Shown piece after piece: positions 7,720-17,359 of a DNA stretch of 64,000 nucleotides (position 1 is its first letter; every line of letters starts with the position of its first letter). The notes beneath the pieces were generated by a model, which did no database searches, was not told the origin of the DNA, and saw only the letters and a list, made by a program, of their open reading frames with translations. Origin of the DNA: Halalkalibacter akibai JCM 9157 (GTDB lineage: Bacteria > Bacillota > Bacilli > Bacillales > Bacillaceae_D); the NCBI RefSeq assembly GCF_000513135.1, contig NZ_BAUV01000003.1:124001-188000 (forward strand), written 5' to 3'. The position numbers and the translations under genes were made by a program.

Positions 7720-8211
7720 TTGCAAGTTTTCTCCACCTATGAACATTCCTCCTATTTAGAACTAGCGATTAGTGCACTTGAGCAAACCGGAATTGATAAA
7801 TCGAACATTCTCGCCGTGCCACTTAATAACCGAACAGAAGAAAGAAAGTTATTTGACACATTGCATCGTTCAGATGGAGTGAGTTTATTTGATAAAGGTG
7901 CTGCAATCGGAACGGCTTTTTCTGTCATTGGGGGAAGTGTTGGATTTGTCTTAGAATGGGGACCGATCTACTGGGGACTGATTGGAGCAGCAAGTGGGTT
8001 TATTTTAGGGATCCTCATTGATTATTTTTTATACAAAGTCAACCACAAAAGAAAAAGACTTATCAGAGGGAAAACGTCAGAGGTAGTTCTTGTAATTAAT
8101 TGCCAAAAAGAACAAGTCGAAAAAGTAGAAAAAATCTTATGGGACAACCTAGCTCTCGGTGTAGCAAGGTTGGGAGGTAGTCCAGAGAAAGAAGGTGTAC
8201 AACTTGAATAA
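7720..8211 (+). CDS. Small membrane protein with glycine-rich helices
   Basis: A 163-residue protein, unrecognised. A soluble N-terminal part of about 65 residues (MQVFSTYEHSSYLELAISAL) is followed by two closely spaced glycine-rich membrane helices, GAAIGTAFSVIGGSVGFVLE and GLIGAASGFILGILIDYFLY, then a basic, soluble tail with VVLVINCQKEQ. TTG 7720 is chosen because GAGGTGA at 7707-7713 sits 6 bases before it; the site overlaps the stop of the previous gene. The layout (small alpha/beta head plus glycine-zipper pair) is like proteins annotated as general-stress membrane proteins, but I cannot name a family. Confidence 0.6.
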   Translation: MQVFSTYEHSSYLELAISALEQTGIDKSNILAVPLNNRTEERKLFDTLHRSDGVSLFDKGAAIGTAFSVIGGSVGFVLEWGPIYWGLIGAASGFILGILIDYFLYKVNHKRKRLIRGKTSEVVLVINCQKEQVEKVEKILWDNLALGVARLGGSPEKEGVQLE

Positions 8212-8734
8212 GAATAGCCAGAGAATCTTCCTAAGAATCTTATTCATTGTCACTCTAGGTGTTTTACCTTTTTTACTAAAAAAAACTCCTAGACGAGACT
8301 GGATCATCGTCTTTGTTTATAATGCTGTGACGAACGGGATTCTTGACCGGATGATAGTAAAACGCAAAACGGTTCAATATCCAGTTCGCCCTTTACCAAA
8401 GCTCTTTAAAATTCATGTGTTGTTTGATTTTTTAGTTTATCCAACCATCACAATCATCATCAACCAACTGACATATAAGGATAAACCTCTAATGATCTTT
8501 TTTAAATTGTTTTACATTACAATTCCAATGTTATTCATCGAGCTCTGGGCGGAACGAAAAACAGATTTGGTCAAATGGAAGAAGGGCTGGGAGTGGTATC
8601 ATACCCTTGCTAGTTTAACCGCTAAGTCACTTTTAACGAGATTGGTCATTGCGGTCATTAGGTATGTAAGAGAGAAAAAAGAGGGGGCACGAAACGAAAA
8701 AGAAAAGAATTCCACTAAAGAACTCTTTTCATGA
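8204..8734 (+). CDS. CBO0543-type integral membrane protein
   Basis: A 176-residue protein with about five membrane helices, charged loops and a Lys/Glu-rich tail. Features such as LKKTPRRDWIIVFVYNAVTN, a middle YPVRPLPK segment and the late KWKKGWEWYHT motif match the CBO0543 family, which is common in Bacillaceae and has no known function. TTG 8204 lies 6 bases after AGAAGGTG and overlaps the previous gene by 8 bases, so 6929-8734 is one three-gene operon. Confidence 0.65.
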   Translation: MNKNSQRIFLRILFIVTLGVLPFLLKKTPRRDWIIVFVYNAVTNGILDRMIVKRKTVQYPVRPLPKLFKIHVLFDFLVYPTITIIINQLTYKDKPLMIFFKLFYITIPMLFIELWAERKTDLVKWKKGWEWYHTLASLTAKSLLTRLVIAVIRYVREKKEGARNEKEKNSTKELFS

Positions 8735-8745
8735 TGGAGCACCAC

Positions 8746-10007
8746 TTATTGAACAGGAATCGCGAGCGTAAACGTCGTACCAGAATCTTTATCACTTTCA
8801 ACAATTATTTGTCCACCGAGCTTGTCAATCGTGCTATAAACCATGACCATTCCGAGGCCAGTTCCTTCTTTTTTTGTAGAATAATAAGGTTTTCCAATTG
8901 AAGCCATTTCGACATGAGTCATACCGACTCCTGAATCTTTTATGGTTATTTCAATGCGGTCTGTTAAACCGAGAACATGAATTTGGAGGATTCCACCTTT
9001 TTCTTTCATGGCTTCTATTCCATTTTTATATAAGTTAATTAAACATTGCTGAATTTGTTGTTGGTCAAAATCGCGCTCGTGTTCGTTATCAAATTGGAAT
9101 TCTAAATCAACTTGATGTAAGTTTGCATAAGCTTGCATGATATTGTTCACATATTCTGTTTCTTGTTTAGATTTGATCGCACCATGTTATGGGCTTGGGG
9201 CTTGGCCAAAGCGAGAAAGTCGCTAACGATTTGTTCAGCCCGGTTTAACTCTTTTAACGACAAATCAATGTAACGCTTTTCTTGTTCTTCTAATCGTTCA
9301 GATTTGCCTAACAACTGTAAAAATCCATTTGTAACGGTTAACGGATTCCTAATTTCATGGGAGACGCTTGCGGAAAGTTCGCTGATTACATGTAAGCGAT
9401 CCGAATGGGCAAAAGCTTCTCGGTTTTTCGCGTTGGCAATAATTTTTTCAATGAACACCATTATAATGATAGCTCCAAGAACATGAATTGTGACAACATT
9501 TACAGCAATGAGCCAGTAATCACGGTTCAATGTAGGGAAAAACATCGATAGCGTTGTTAAAAATAAAAGCATGACTAAAAAGGATACAAAGCCCGCAAAC
9601 ACCACCCGCTTATTAGATGTTTGTTTGATAAAATATTTATGTCCGAGCGGGACTAAAATGAAAATAATGGTTGAAACCAAAAACGACATGAATACGCCAT
9701 CACCACCGATGATAAATCGGTAAATATTTAACACTATGTAAAGGGGGAACGCAACTTTATATCCCGTAAACAAAGCTGCAATAATAAAAGGAACATAACG
9801 TAAATCAAACAAAAAGCCAAGGTGAGCAATTTGAATAGGGAATGTCATGCACAAAATCATAGACAAGGTAGATAAAAGAAAAACAACCAGTTTGCTCTCC
9901 GCTGCCGCTGCTCTACTTTCAAAAAATAGTAGGTAGATCAAAACAGGAAGTAATAGAAAAAGGAAATTAATTAATAACGTTTCAGTCAAGGGAGTCGACC
10001 TTCCCAT
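8746..10007 (-). pseudogene. Sporulation-type 5TM sensor histidine kinase, frameshifted
   Basis: The N-terminal frame (10007 down to about 9180) carries five or six membrane helices of the 5TM-LYT type, then SASVSHEIRNPLTVTNGFLQ with the phospho-accepting His of a HisKA domain. The C-terminal frame (to 8746) carries the ATPase: INLYKNGIEAM (N box), IKDSGVGM, and GTGLGMVMVYSTIDKLGG (G boxes). Both belong to one KinB-like kinase. Adding one base in the GG run near 9181 joins them through AIKSKQETEYVNN, which is typical of this family. Such kinases feed the Spo0A phosphorelay. It converges with the gene ending at 8734. Confidence 0.8.
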
Positions 10008-10051
10008 CTTTGTGGTTTTTTTATATGTAGTTTAACATACTGTCTTATAAG

Positions 10052-10096
10052 AAACAGCAAACTAGTAAAGAGGAAAAGTTTACTAGTTTGCTGTTT
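10052..10096. terminator. Perfect 18-bp hairpin between amidase and kinase genes
   Basis: AAACAGCAAACTAGTAAA (10052-10069) pairs perfectly with 10079-10096 around a 9-base loop. It lies 15 bases past the amidase stop codon, read on the minus strand, and just before the kinase start. It is likely the amidase terminator. Confidence 0.7.
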
Positions 10097-10110
10097 AGAT
10101 AGTTCTAGAT

Positions 10111-10818
10111 TTAAACGCGTTCGATCACAATGCTATCGGCTTGACCAAGGTTTCGGCTGACTGCATTTAAAATATTTTGGTGCTCGCGGTAAGCTCCTTC
10201 CTGTGTGCCATCGACAATGACTCGGTAAACAGTATCATTGTCCTGATCTTGATCCTCATCCTGCTCGCTTCTTTGTAAGTTAAACGCTCTTGCTAAGCCA
10301 TTAACATGTCCTTCTGCGACGGTTTGCAACCAGTTGGAATCTTGCATTTTCTCTGCGTCGTTGGTGTTGTCGATAAATCCGTTTTCTGTTAAGAGAGCGG
10401 GCATGCTCGTCTCACGTAAGACGTGAAAGTTGGCTTTCTGTTTACCACGGTTAGATAGCTCATTCACACTTGTAATTTCCTCGTGCATAATATCGCGGTA
10501 CTGGGCCGTTTGCGAAGAATCAGATAAGCCGCTGTAAATATAATCCTCGTAGCCTTGGGCTGAGCCATCGAAACCGTTAATATGAATCGACAAAAAGTAA
10601 TCAGCCCCCCAGTTATTCGCGTCACTTGAGCGATCACTTAAACTTCGGTCAACATCGTCGGTTCTACTCATACGAACATCAACATCTTGAAAATCACGCT
10701 CTAGCAAGTCACGAATTCGTAAAGCAATATCTAAAGTCAGATCTTTTTCTTGAAGCCCATTTCCAGTAGCTCCAGTATCAGAACCACCATGCCCAGGATC
10801 TAAATACAATTTAAACAA
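10111..10818 (-). CDS. cwlC: N-acetylmuramoyl-L-alanine amidase, CwlC-like
   Basis: A 235-residue Amidase_3 enzyme that cuts the bond between muramic acid and the stem peptide. LDPGHGGSDTGATGNGLQEK at residues 6-25 gives the zinc His and Glu; later zinc/catalytic residues lie in SIHINGF and ALLTENGFI. It has no signal peptide and starts at the catalytic domain, like B. subtilis CwlC, which lyses the mother cell late in sporulation. After an acidic QDEDQDQDND linker, the tail VYRVIVDGTQEGAYREHQNI is a single short SPOR-like repeat; CwlC has two. The start at 10818 follows a GGAGGTG site. A CATACTAC sequence upstream (near 10855-10862) is only loosely SigK-like. Confidence 0.85.
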   Translation of the reverse strand: MFKLYLDPGHGGSDTGATGNGLQEKDLTLDIALRIRDLLERDFQDVDVRMSRTDDVDRSLSDRSSDANNWGADYFLSIHINGFDGSAQGYEDYIYSGLSDSSQTAQYRDIMHEEITSVNELSNRGKQKANFHVLRETSMPALLTENGFIDNTNDAEKMQDSNWLQTVAEGHVNGLARAFNLQRSEQDEDQDQDNDTVYRVIVDGTQEGAYREHQNILNAVSRNLGQADSIVIERV

Positions 10819-11017
10819 TAAAATTCACCTCCAGGTTATAGAATATTCAAAAGTAGTATGCGAGGTATAGACAGGTCACTAGATCAAAGTAGAATAGGTA
10901 AAAGTTGTGCAAGTCCAAATGAAACTTTTGAAAAGAATAATTTCCAATTTATTTGAAATTAAGCTAATGAAACCCCCTTTTTTGCGCAAACTAGCGATGA
11001 AAGGAGGGAAGAAAATC

Positions 11018-11557
11018 ATGCCAAATATAATTGAAGCGGTAAAAGCTGCTTTTAATGCAATCATTGATGATGAACCGAAACCACCTTTAAATATTATTGA
11101 AGCCTCTTACTCCTGGCTTTATTATAGTATTGTCAAAGAAGCAATTGCTTTTGAAGAAGTTGGATTAAACACAACTAGTGATGATGAACTTAAAGGGATT
11201 TTAACCGATGCGATTAAAATGTGTGCCGCTCATGCTGAGGAAATTGAAACACTATTACGCAATGAAGGAGTAACTCTTCCGCCTGTATCTGAGCCTAAGC
11301 CACATACAGATCACAATGATATTCCACCAGGTGTAAAGTTAACGGATGAAGAGATTACGAATGGATTAGCGATGAAAATCTTGGCGATGACGACCAAGTC
11401 CGCGTTAGCTGCAGCCGAGTGTGTGAGAATGGATGTTGGAGCTAGATACGTGCAATTTTTCAACGAAGCGGCGGTGTTCGGAGCAACGTTAAAATCGAAG
11501 ATGAGAAAACGTGGTTGGGCGAAAATACCACCAGCTTATAATCCGCCAGGAACATAA
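11018..11557 (+). CDS. DUF3231 ferritin-like helical protein
   Basis: A 179-residue soluble, helical protein with repeated acidic/His positions, e.g. EAIAFEEVGLNTTSDDELK, CAAHAEEIETLLRNEGV and LPPVSEPKP, as in DUF3231 proteins of Bacillaceae, often described as ferritin-like or coat-associated. Longer members carry two such domains; this has one, ending RGWAKIPPAYNPPGT. ATG 11018 has AAAGGAGGG 9 bases upstream; an in-frame start at 10907 lacks a site. A promoter should lie in 10860-11000. Role unknown. Confidence 0.7.
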   Translation: MPNIIEAVKAAFNAIIDDEPKPPLNIIEASYSWLYYSIVKEAIAFEEVGLNTTSDDELKGILTDAIKMCAAHAEEIETLLRNEGVTLPPVSEPKPHTDHNDIPPGVKLTDEEITNGLAMKILAMTTKSALAAAECVRMDVGARYVQFFNEAAVFGATLKSKMRKRGWAKIPPAYNPPGT

Positions 11558-11560
11558 AAT

Positions 11561-11592
11561 AAAAACCGACTCAACACGTGAGAGTCGGTTTT
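11561..11592. terminator. Bidirectional terminator
   Basis: AAAACCGACTC and GAGTCGGTTTT pair around AACACGTGA, with A and T runs outside the stem. It serves both the DUF3231 gene and the convergent chemoreceptor gene. Confidence 0.85.
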
Positions 11593-11597
11593 CATGT

Positions 11598-13286
11598 TTA
11601 GATTTTAAATTTACCAATTAATAATTGAAGCTTCTCAGACATCTGTGCTAAGTTCTTAGACGAAGAAGAGATTTCTTCGATCGAAGCAAATTGTTCCTCA
11701 GAAGAAGCAGCGACGGTTTGGCTACTTGAAGCCGTTTCTCTTGAAATATGAGCTAATTCTTTAAAAGAACCGGAAACTTGCTCGGCCCCATTATGAATTT
11801 CTTCAGAAGAAGCAGAGATTTCATGAATTTGTTCACTTACGGCTTGAATCGCTTTTGATATTTCGGCAAAAGCTTGGCCAGCTCTGTTAACTGCGACAAT
11901 GCCGTTTTCGACTTCTGTCGTTCCTTCAACCATAAACTCCACCGTTTCACTAGTATTGATCTGAATACGTTCAATCAGTTGAGTGATTTGCGAAGCTGAT
12001 TTTCTTGATTCCTCCGCTAATTTTCTAACTTCATCAGCAACAACGGCAAAGCCTTTACCAGATTCACCAGCGCGGGCAGCTTCAATTGCTGCATTTAAAG
12101 CGAGTAAGTTTGTTTGATCCGCGATCCCTGTGATCACTATCGAAATCTGACCGATTTCATCTGTAAGTGAATCCAAAGCCTTTGTTTGTTCCTCAGCTTT
12201 TTTAACAACTTGCTGAATGGTATTCATTTGTTCAACAGAACTTTTAATGGCCGTGTTTCCGTTTAATGTTTCCGTAGTTGTTTCTTGAGCTGATTCTGAA
12301 ACTCGTGCTGCTGAATGAGCAATACGTTGAATGCCACTTGCTAGTTCGTTCATTACAGTGGAATTTTCCTCTGTTAATTGCCCTTGTTTCTCCGACTTTG
12401 TTGAAATATCTAAAATAGATTCAGAGATTTGTTGGGTAGCTAAGCTATTTTGCTCTGAACTAGCAGACAGTTGTTCAGCCGAAGAAGCGACCTCATCAGA
12501 AGTTTGACTAACTTCTCGAATAAGACTTTGAATGGTTGAAATCATCTCATTAAACGCACCAGATAACTGGCCGATTTCATCTTGACTAGATACGTTTAAG
12601 CGAACGGTTAGATCGCCTTCGTTGCTAGATAATTCTTTAAGTTTTTCCGTGACTTCAATAATGGGCTTCGTTGTTTTGTTCGAAATGAAAATCGCAATAA
12701 AGACGCCGATGGCAATGGCTAGTACTAATGAGACAATCCCGGTAAGCGATCTTGTTTGAATCATTGAAACATCCTTTTCCACTTGAGTATTCATGATTCC
12801 CATCTGGATTTGTTTAAATTCCTCTAAACTCGAACTGAAAATCTCGCGAACCTCTGCATACTCCCCGTCATAAATAGCAATCGTTTGTTCTGGATCGCGA
12901 CTAGATAATTGAATCATTTCAGTTTCTAATGAGACCAATTGGTCATTATAAAGAGTAAGGTTATCAAAAATTTCAATGGCACGTTCATTTTTTAACAAAG
13001 GAAGAACCTCGTCAATTTTGTTTTCAATTTGAATGGCAGCCTGATCATAGCGTTGTAATTCTTCCGTGTTAGAAGGATTGATAATGATTCCTCTTACGGA
13101 ATTACTTAAAACTAAATCTTCAAATTGTATTTCTTGAGCTAATCGCAATTTTTTAACTTCCAACTCAGCTAGGTTTTTATAAGATTGAGTAACCGTTTGT
13201 AAGGCAATATAGTTACTAATGAAGGCAACAACTGTGACTATTAGAACAACACCAAAGCCGAGTAATAATTTTTTCTTTATGCTCAC
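11598..13286 (-). CDS. Methyl-accepting chemotaxis protein
   Basis: A 562-residue membrane chemoreceptor. A membrane helix lies at about 9-30, a four-helix extracellular sensor to about 185 (4HB_MCP type), a second helix at 188-210, and a HAMP domain to about 265. The long cytoplasmic signalling coiled coil contains the hairpin [20 protein letters not shown] that binds CheA/CheW. GTG 13286 is preferred: AGGAG lies 10 bases upstream, whereas GTG 13295 is only one base away. Upstream on the minus strand, ACCGATAA resembles a SigD (motility) -10 element, with a poor -35. The ligand is unknown. Confidence 0.9.
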   Translation of the reverse strand: MSIKKKLLLGFGVVLIVTVVAFISNYIALQTVTQSYKNLAELEVKKLRLAQEIQFEDLVLSNSVRGIIINPSNTEELQRYDQAAIQIENKIDEVLPLLKNERAIEIFDNLTLYNDQLVSLETEMIQLSSRDPEQTIAIYDGEYAEVREIFSSSLEEFKQIQMGIMNTQVEKDVSMIQTRSLTGIVSLVLAIAIGVFIAIFISNKTTKPIIEVTEKLKELSSNEGDLTVRLNVSSQDEIGQLSGAFNEMISTIQSLIREVSQTSDEVASSAEQLSASSEQNSLATQQISESILDISTKSEKQGQLTEENSTVMNELASGIQRIAHSAARVSESAQETTTETLNGNTAIKSSVEQMNTIQQVVKKAEEQTKALDSLTDEIGQISIVITGIADQTNLLALNAAIEAARAGESGKGFAVVADEVRKLAEESRKSASQITQLIERIQINTSETVEFMVEGTTEVENGIVAVNRAGQAFAEISKAIQAVSEQIHEISASSEEIHNGAEQVSGSFKELAHISRETASSSQTVAASSEEQFASIEEISSSSKNLAQMSEKLQLLIGKFKI

Positions 13287-13443
13287 TTGCTTCACGCTCC
13301 TAAAGATTCATATATAAGAATTATCGGTAAAGCTAAAATAATAGTGAACTGGAAAATATAACAGACGAGATTTTTTAATAGAGAAAATTCATAATAATGT
13401 TATAATGGATTCTACTTGTTACTGGGAAAAAGGTGGATTTACG

Positions 13444-15201
13444 ATGGCTGGAAAATGGAACACATTACGAAATCAAATTTTAATTTTCTTTGTTGCTGCA
13501 ATGGCGGTTGTCTTACTTATTGTCGGGGTAGTAACGTTTAATACGGTTTCAAAAATGTTGAAAACAAATGCGGAGAAGCAGATTCAACAAACAGCTGTCC
13601 AAGCGAGTGGAAGAATGGAAGCGCTCTATCAACAGATTGATATGATCTCAACACAAGTGTCAACTAGTCTGAATGTGCAACAATTATTGTTAGATGAAAA
13701 GCTTGGACAACAAGCTAGTTTTGCCGAGAGACAATCTTTGATGTCTGTCATCAACTCGTTTCAAGCTTATACTGATGGGATCGACTCGTTTGAGTTGTAT
13801 TTAACGGATGAGCGCAGGTTGTTTCCGCTTAATGAGAAAACACTAACAGAAAGAATAGATTCAAAATGGATCAGGCAAGCAGAACAAGAAAATGGAAGAC
13901 TGGTTTGGATCGGGAGAGACCCGGCAGCTGAAGATTTCTTTCTTGCGTTAAAACAAGTAAATTTAATAGATCGTTGGTTTTCACCTGGAGGTTATCTGTT
14001 AATTCGGATTAGACCTGGTTATTTTCAATTTCAGGAATCTGCTTTTACGGATGATTTTATGGCATTATTGGATCAAAATGGTGAGATGGTAACGTCAACG
14101 TATGAAGGAGATATTGGAACGCTCGTTTCTGATTATCCGAATCGTCTTTTCATTGATGACACCGAATATATGATGAATCTTGAAACGTCACGTGTAACAG
14201 GCTGGCAGACATTTATTTTAATGCCTGTTCAAGCGGTAACACAAGATGTTTCCTATTTGAGAATGGCTCTAGTTATAGCTGCAGGCATAGGGTTTGCCAT
14301 ATTTCTAGCTTTTTCACTTGGTCTTTCCAATATGATCACTAGACCTATTTTTAAATTAACAAGCGCAATGCGCTACGGCAGATTAGGAGCGCTTAAAGCG
14401 AGCCCAGGCAGTTTCTCCACCATTGAAATAAATGAATTGAACGATACGTATAATCAGCTCGTTGAAACGATGAATCACCTGATGCAAGAAGTATATGAAA
14501 AAGAAATCATCCGAAGCCGAACGGAATTAAAAGCGTTGCAAGCACAAATTAATCCGCATTTTCTATTTAACACACTTGAAGCCCTGTATTGGTCTCTTGA
14601 TGAAAAAGGAGAAGAAGAGCTGGCGGAGTATGTGTTTTCAATGCCTGAACTATTCCGTTATACGATTAGTCACCAAAAGCAGGATGACTGGGTCGAACTA
14701 GGAGAGGAAATGGAGCATATTGAACGTTATATGCACATTATGAAAGTACGTTTTGGTGAGCGGTTAATGTGGCAGATGGATGTTCCTAGTGAGTACGAGC
14801 CCGTTCAAATTCCAAGACTGTTAATACAACCAATCGTTGAAAACGCCATTTTGCATGGAGTCGGAAATAAAAATGGACAAGGCACGATTAAAGTAAATAT
14901 CAAGCCAGTTGAGGAGTCGACTCGTCTTCGCATTGAGGTGATAGACGATGGACCAGGGATGAATGAAAGTCAGCTTGAAACGATAAAAGATCATTTAAAG
15001 CTCAACCAAGTCCCTGCTGGAAAACGAAATGGAATGGCAATTGTCAATGTTAATAAGCGATTACAGTTATACTATCCAAAAAATCAATCATCTGAATTAA
15101 TAGTTGAAAGCAAGGCGGGCGAAGGAACAAAAGTGATGTTTGAGGTACCAATTTTCGGAGGTGACCATCATGGGGAAAACGATTCTAATCGTCGAGGATG
15201 A
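13444..15201 (+). CDS. Sensor histidine kinase, YesM family
   Basis: A 585-residue membrane kinase. A helix lies at about 10-32, an extracellular Cache-like sensor to about 275, a second helix near 280-300, and a HAMP-like linker. The His_kinase domain with ALQAQINPHFLFNTLEALYW follows, with the phospho-His before FLFN. The ATPase end has IPRLLIQPIVENAILHGV and VIDDGPGM. YesM/YesN pairs sense extracellular oligosaccharides. AAAGGTGG precedes ATG 13444. TATAAT at 13401-13406 is a good -10 element. The 3' end overlaps the regulator gene by 32 bases. Followed by GH43, a sugar transporter and a xylosidase, it probably senses xylan fragments (inference). Confidence 0.88.
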   Translation: MAGKWNTLRNQILIFFVAAMAVVLLIVGVVTFNTVSKMLKTNAEKQIQQTAVQASGRMEALYQQIDMISTQVSTSLNVQQLLLDEKLGQQASFAERQSLMSVINSFQAYTDGIDSFELYLTDERRLFPLNEKTLTERIDSKWIRQAEQENGRLVWIGRDPAAEDFFLALKQVNLIDRWFSPGGYLLIRIRPGYFQFQESAFTDDFMALLDQNGEMVTSTYEGDIGTLVSDYPNRLFIDDTEYMMNLETSRVTGWQTFILMPVQAVTQDVSYLRMALVIAAGIGFAIFLAFSLGLSNMITRPIFKLTSAMRYGRLGALKASPGSFSTIEINELNDTYNQLVETMNHLMQEVYEKEIIRSRTELKALQAQINPHFLFNTLEALYWSLDEKGEEELAEYVFSMPELFRYTISHQKQDDWVELGEEMEHIERYMHIMKVRFGERLMWQMDVPSEYEPVQIPRLLIQPIVENAILHGVGNKNGQGTIKVNIKPVEESTRLRIEVIDDGPGMNESQLETIKDHLKLNQVPAGKRNGMAIVNVNKRLQLYYPKNQSSELIVESKAGEGTKVMFEVPIFGGDHHGENDSNRRG

Positions 15202-15943
15202 ACCAAGAACGAGACAAGGATTGAAAAAAGCGATTGAGCTATGGGGAGAAGGAAAGATGGAGGTAATGACAGCCGAAAACGGAGAACAAGCGCTTTCGGC
15301 CTTTGACGAGCATCGAATCCACCTTCTCATTACAGATATTCGGATGCCAGAAATGACGGGGCTTGAGTTACTCGCAAAGTTAGAAGAAGCAGGACACAAG
15401 CCCGTTACGATTGTCGTCTCTGCTTACTCTGAATTTGACTATGCCCAAGAAGCGATTCGCTTTGGAGTTGTCAATTATCTTTTAAAACCGGTGCAAAAAA
15501 AGAAGCTAATAGATGCCTTTGAAAAAGCCCTGAAAGTAAATGAGTCGAGAGAGCATGAAGGGCTAATTAAAAAAGTGGTCGATTCGAGTTTAGTAGAACT
15601 TGAAAAAATGGAACGAGCAGAGGACTCACCAATCGAAAAAGCGATTGCTTATGTGTCCGAAAATTTAAAACAAAAATTAAGTATGAAAACAGTCGCAGAA
15701 ACAGTCCATCTAAACCCGTCCTACTTTAGTGTTTTATTTAAAGAAAAAACCAACTTAACCTTTAGTGATTATGTGACAAGAAAACGAATTCAAGCCGCAA
15801 AAAATTTGCTAATTCAAACGAAGATACCGGTCTCTGATATCGCAGAAGAAGTGGGATATCAGACGTCTAAATACTTTATAAAAATGTTTAAAGACTATGA
15901 GGGAATCACGCCAAGTCAGTACCGAAAAGAGCATGAAGAATAA
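15170..15943 (+). CDS. Response regulator, YesN/AraC type
   Basis: A 257-residue regulator. The receiver domain (about 1-120) has the acidic pocket VEDE near residue 9, the phospho-acceptor Asp in LLITDIRMPEM, and the Lys in LLKPVQKK. The C-terminal AraC-type double HTH spans about 155-255 (LNPSYFSVLFKEKTN, then VGYQTSKYFIKMFKDYEGIT). ATG 15170 has GGAGGTGA 5 bases upstream within the kinase gene. It should activate the downstream xylo-oligosaccharide genes; its targets are not known from sequence. Confidence 0.88.
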   Translation: MGKTILIVEDEPRTRQGLKKAIELWGEGKMEVMTAENGEQALSAFDEHRIHLLITDIRMPEMTGLELLAKLEEAGHKPVTIVVSAYSEFDYAQEAIRFGVVNYLLKPVQKKKLIDAFEKALKVNESREHEGLIKKVVDSSLVELEKMERAEDSPIEKAIAYVSENLKQKLSMKTVAETVHLNPSYFSVLFKEKTNLTFSDYVTRKRIQAAKNLLIQTKIPVSDIAEEVGYQTSKYFIKMFKDYEGITPSQYRKEHEE

Positions 15944-15953
15944 AAAAATGTGA

Positions 15954-15967
15954 TGAAAACGTTTTAT
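15954..15967 (+). promoter_or_regulatory. cre-like CcpA site
   Basis: TGAAAACGTTTTAT matches the cre consensus TGWAANCGNTNWCA with two mismatches at the 3' end. It overlaps the likely -35 region of the GH43 promoter, where bound CcpA would repress. Confidence 0.45.
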
Positions 15968-15991
15968 TTCGTCGCAATATGTTGTTATAAT
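15963..15991 (+). promoter_or_regulatory. Promoter of the GH43 gene
   Basis: TATAAT at 15986-15991 is a perfect SigA -10. A weak -35 (TTTATT, 15963-15968) is 17 bases upstream. The gene starts 54 bases downstream. Confidence 0.5.
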
Positions 15992-16044
15992 CTAGGGGCA
16001 AATATTTTTTTAGAAAAATCAAACAAAAAAGAGGAGAGTAAACC

Positions 16045-17028
16045 ATGGCTAAACCAACACCAAACAAACCACTAGTTACGCACATCTTCACAGCAGATCC
16101 TTCTGCACATGTGTTTGAAGGGAAACTTTACATTTATCCTTCTCACGATCTTGATCACGATGAGCCTTCTAACGATAATGGTGACCAATATAAAATGGAA
16201 GATTACCATGTTTTGTCAATGGACAACTTCGATTCACCTGTTGTCGATCACGGCGAAGTACTTCACGTGAAAGACATTCCATGGGCATCGAAGCAACTAT
16301 GGGCGCCAGATGCAGCATATAAAAACGATAAATACTATCTATTTTTCCCAGCAAGAGACCATGATAATATTTTCAGATTAGGGGTTGCAACAAGTGATTC
16401 TCCTGCAGGTCCTTTTAAGGCAGAAGAAAACTATATCCCTGGCAGCTTTAGTATCGACCCAGCTGTTCTTGTTGATGAAGACAACAAAGCATACGTTTAC
16501 TTCGGCGGTTTATGGGGTGGCCAACTTGAAAAATGGCAAACTCGTGAATTCAAACCAGATGCTGAAGGTCCAGCACCAACAGATCCAGCACTTGGACCGA
16601 TCGTTGCTGAATTAAGCGATGATATGCTAACTTTCAAAGCAGAACCAAAAGAAATCTCTATTGTCGATGAAAACGGCAATCCGATTTTAGCTGGTGACGA
16701 AGACAGAAGATTCTTCGAAGGACCATGGGTTCACAAGCATAACGGATACTACTACCTTTCTTATTCAACAGGAACAACTCACTACATTGTTTACGCAATG
16801 AGTAAAAATCCAGAAGGACCTTTTGAATATAAAGGAAGAATTCTTGAGCCAGTTGAAGGTTGGACAACTCACCACTCTATCGTCCAATTCGAAGACAAAT
16901 GGTATTTATTCTATCATGATGCTTCCCTATCAGGCGGCGTTAACCATAAACGTAGCGTGAAGTATACGGAAATCACGTATAATGAAGACGGTACCATTCA
17001 AACGATTCACCCTTATGGAGATAAATAA
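16045..17028 (+). CDS. Glycoside hydrolase family 43 (xylosidase/arabinofuranosidase type)
   Basis: A 327-residue, five-bladed beta-propeller glycosidase without signal peptide, so intracellular. The three family-43 catalytic acids are visible: Asp18 in FTADPSAHVF (base), Asp138 in SIDPAVLVD (pKa modulator) and Glu225 in FFEGPWVHKH (acid). Family members remove arabinose or xylose from imported oligosaccharides; which one cannot be told from sequence. It stands alone between the YesMN pair and the transporter, with its own promoter, cre-like site and terminator. GAGGAGAG precedes ATG 16045. Confidence 0.88.
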   Translation: MAKPTPNKPLVTHIFTADPSAHVFEGKLYIYPSHDLDHDEPSNDNGDQYKMEDYHVLSMDNFDSPVVDHGEVLHVKDIPWASKQLWAPDAAYKNDKYYLFFPARDHDNIFRLGVATSDSPAGPFKAEENYIPGSFSIDPAVLVDEDNKAYVYFGGLWGGQLEKWQTREFKPDAEGPAPTDPALGPIVAELSDDMLTFKAEPKEISIVDENGNPILAGDEDRRFFEGPWVHKHNGYYYLSYSTGTTHYIVYAMSKNPEGPFEYKGRILEPVEGWTTHHSIVQFEDKWYLFYHDASLSGGVNHKRSVKYTEITYNEDGTIQTIHPYGDK

Positions 17029-17040
17029 GTTTAGTTGAAG

Positions 17041-17067
17041 GCGCATCGGGTTTCCGATGCGCTTTTT
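17041..17067 (+). terminator. Rho-independent terminator of the GH43 gene
   Basis: GCGCATCGG and CCGATGCGC form a 9-bp stem with loop GTTT, followed by TTTTT. The rest of the gene-free stretch to 17359 holds only the decayed repeat words near 17112 and the transporter promoter region. Confidence 0.88.
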
Positions 17068-17111
17068 ATTGTGTTGGTAGTGAGGTAGTAGAGGTTGGTA
17101 GAGAGCGTCGG

Positions 17112-17157
17112 AATCGCAATTAACCTGTTCTAGTTGCGATTGACGAATTCGCTAAAA
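17112..17157. repeat. Possible decayed, inverted copy of the 4137-type word array
   Basis: AATCGCAATTAAC (17112) and AGTTGCGATTGAC (17132) are 20 bases apart and resemble the reverse complement of the 4137 word. AATTCGCTAAA (17146) is a third, out-of-phase copy. Short and degenerate. Confidence 0.3.
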
Positions 17158-17359
17158 AAACGGTCTCCGCTGAAATTTAAACACAATCACGGTTAATCTG
17201 CCCCCCTCACTAATACTAGGGCTCACCTCAAAAGTGTACCTGTTTTCCACTAATCGATCCAAAAATAGTGGTACTTCATCCAATCGTCGTTACCTTATTA
17301 ATTTTTGAACTGGGTGCTAAGATATAAATGTAGTTAAAACAACCGAGGAGGTTTTCAAG

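Noticed and set aside
10907-11017. Longer start for the DUF3231 gene
   Set aside because: The added residues do not fit the family and AAAGGAGGG stands directly before ATG 11018.
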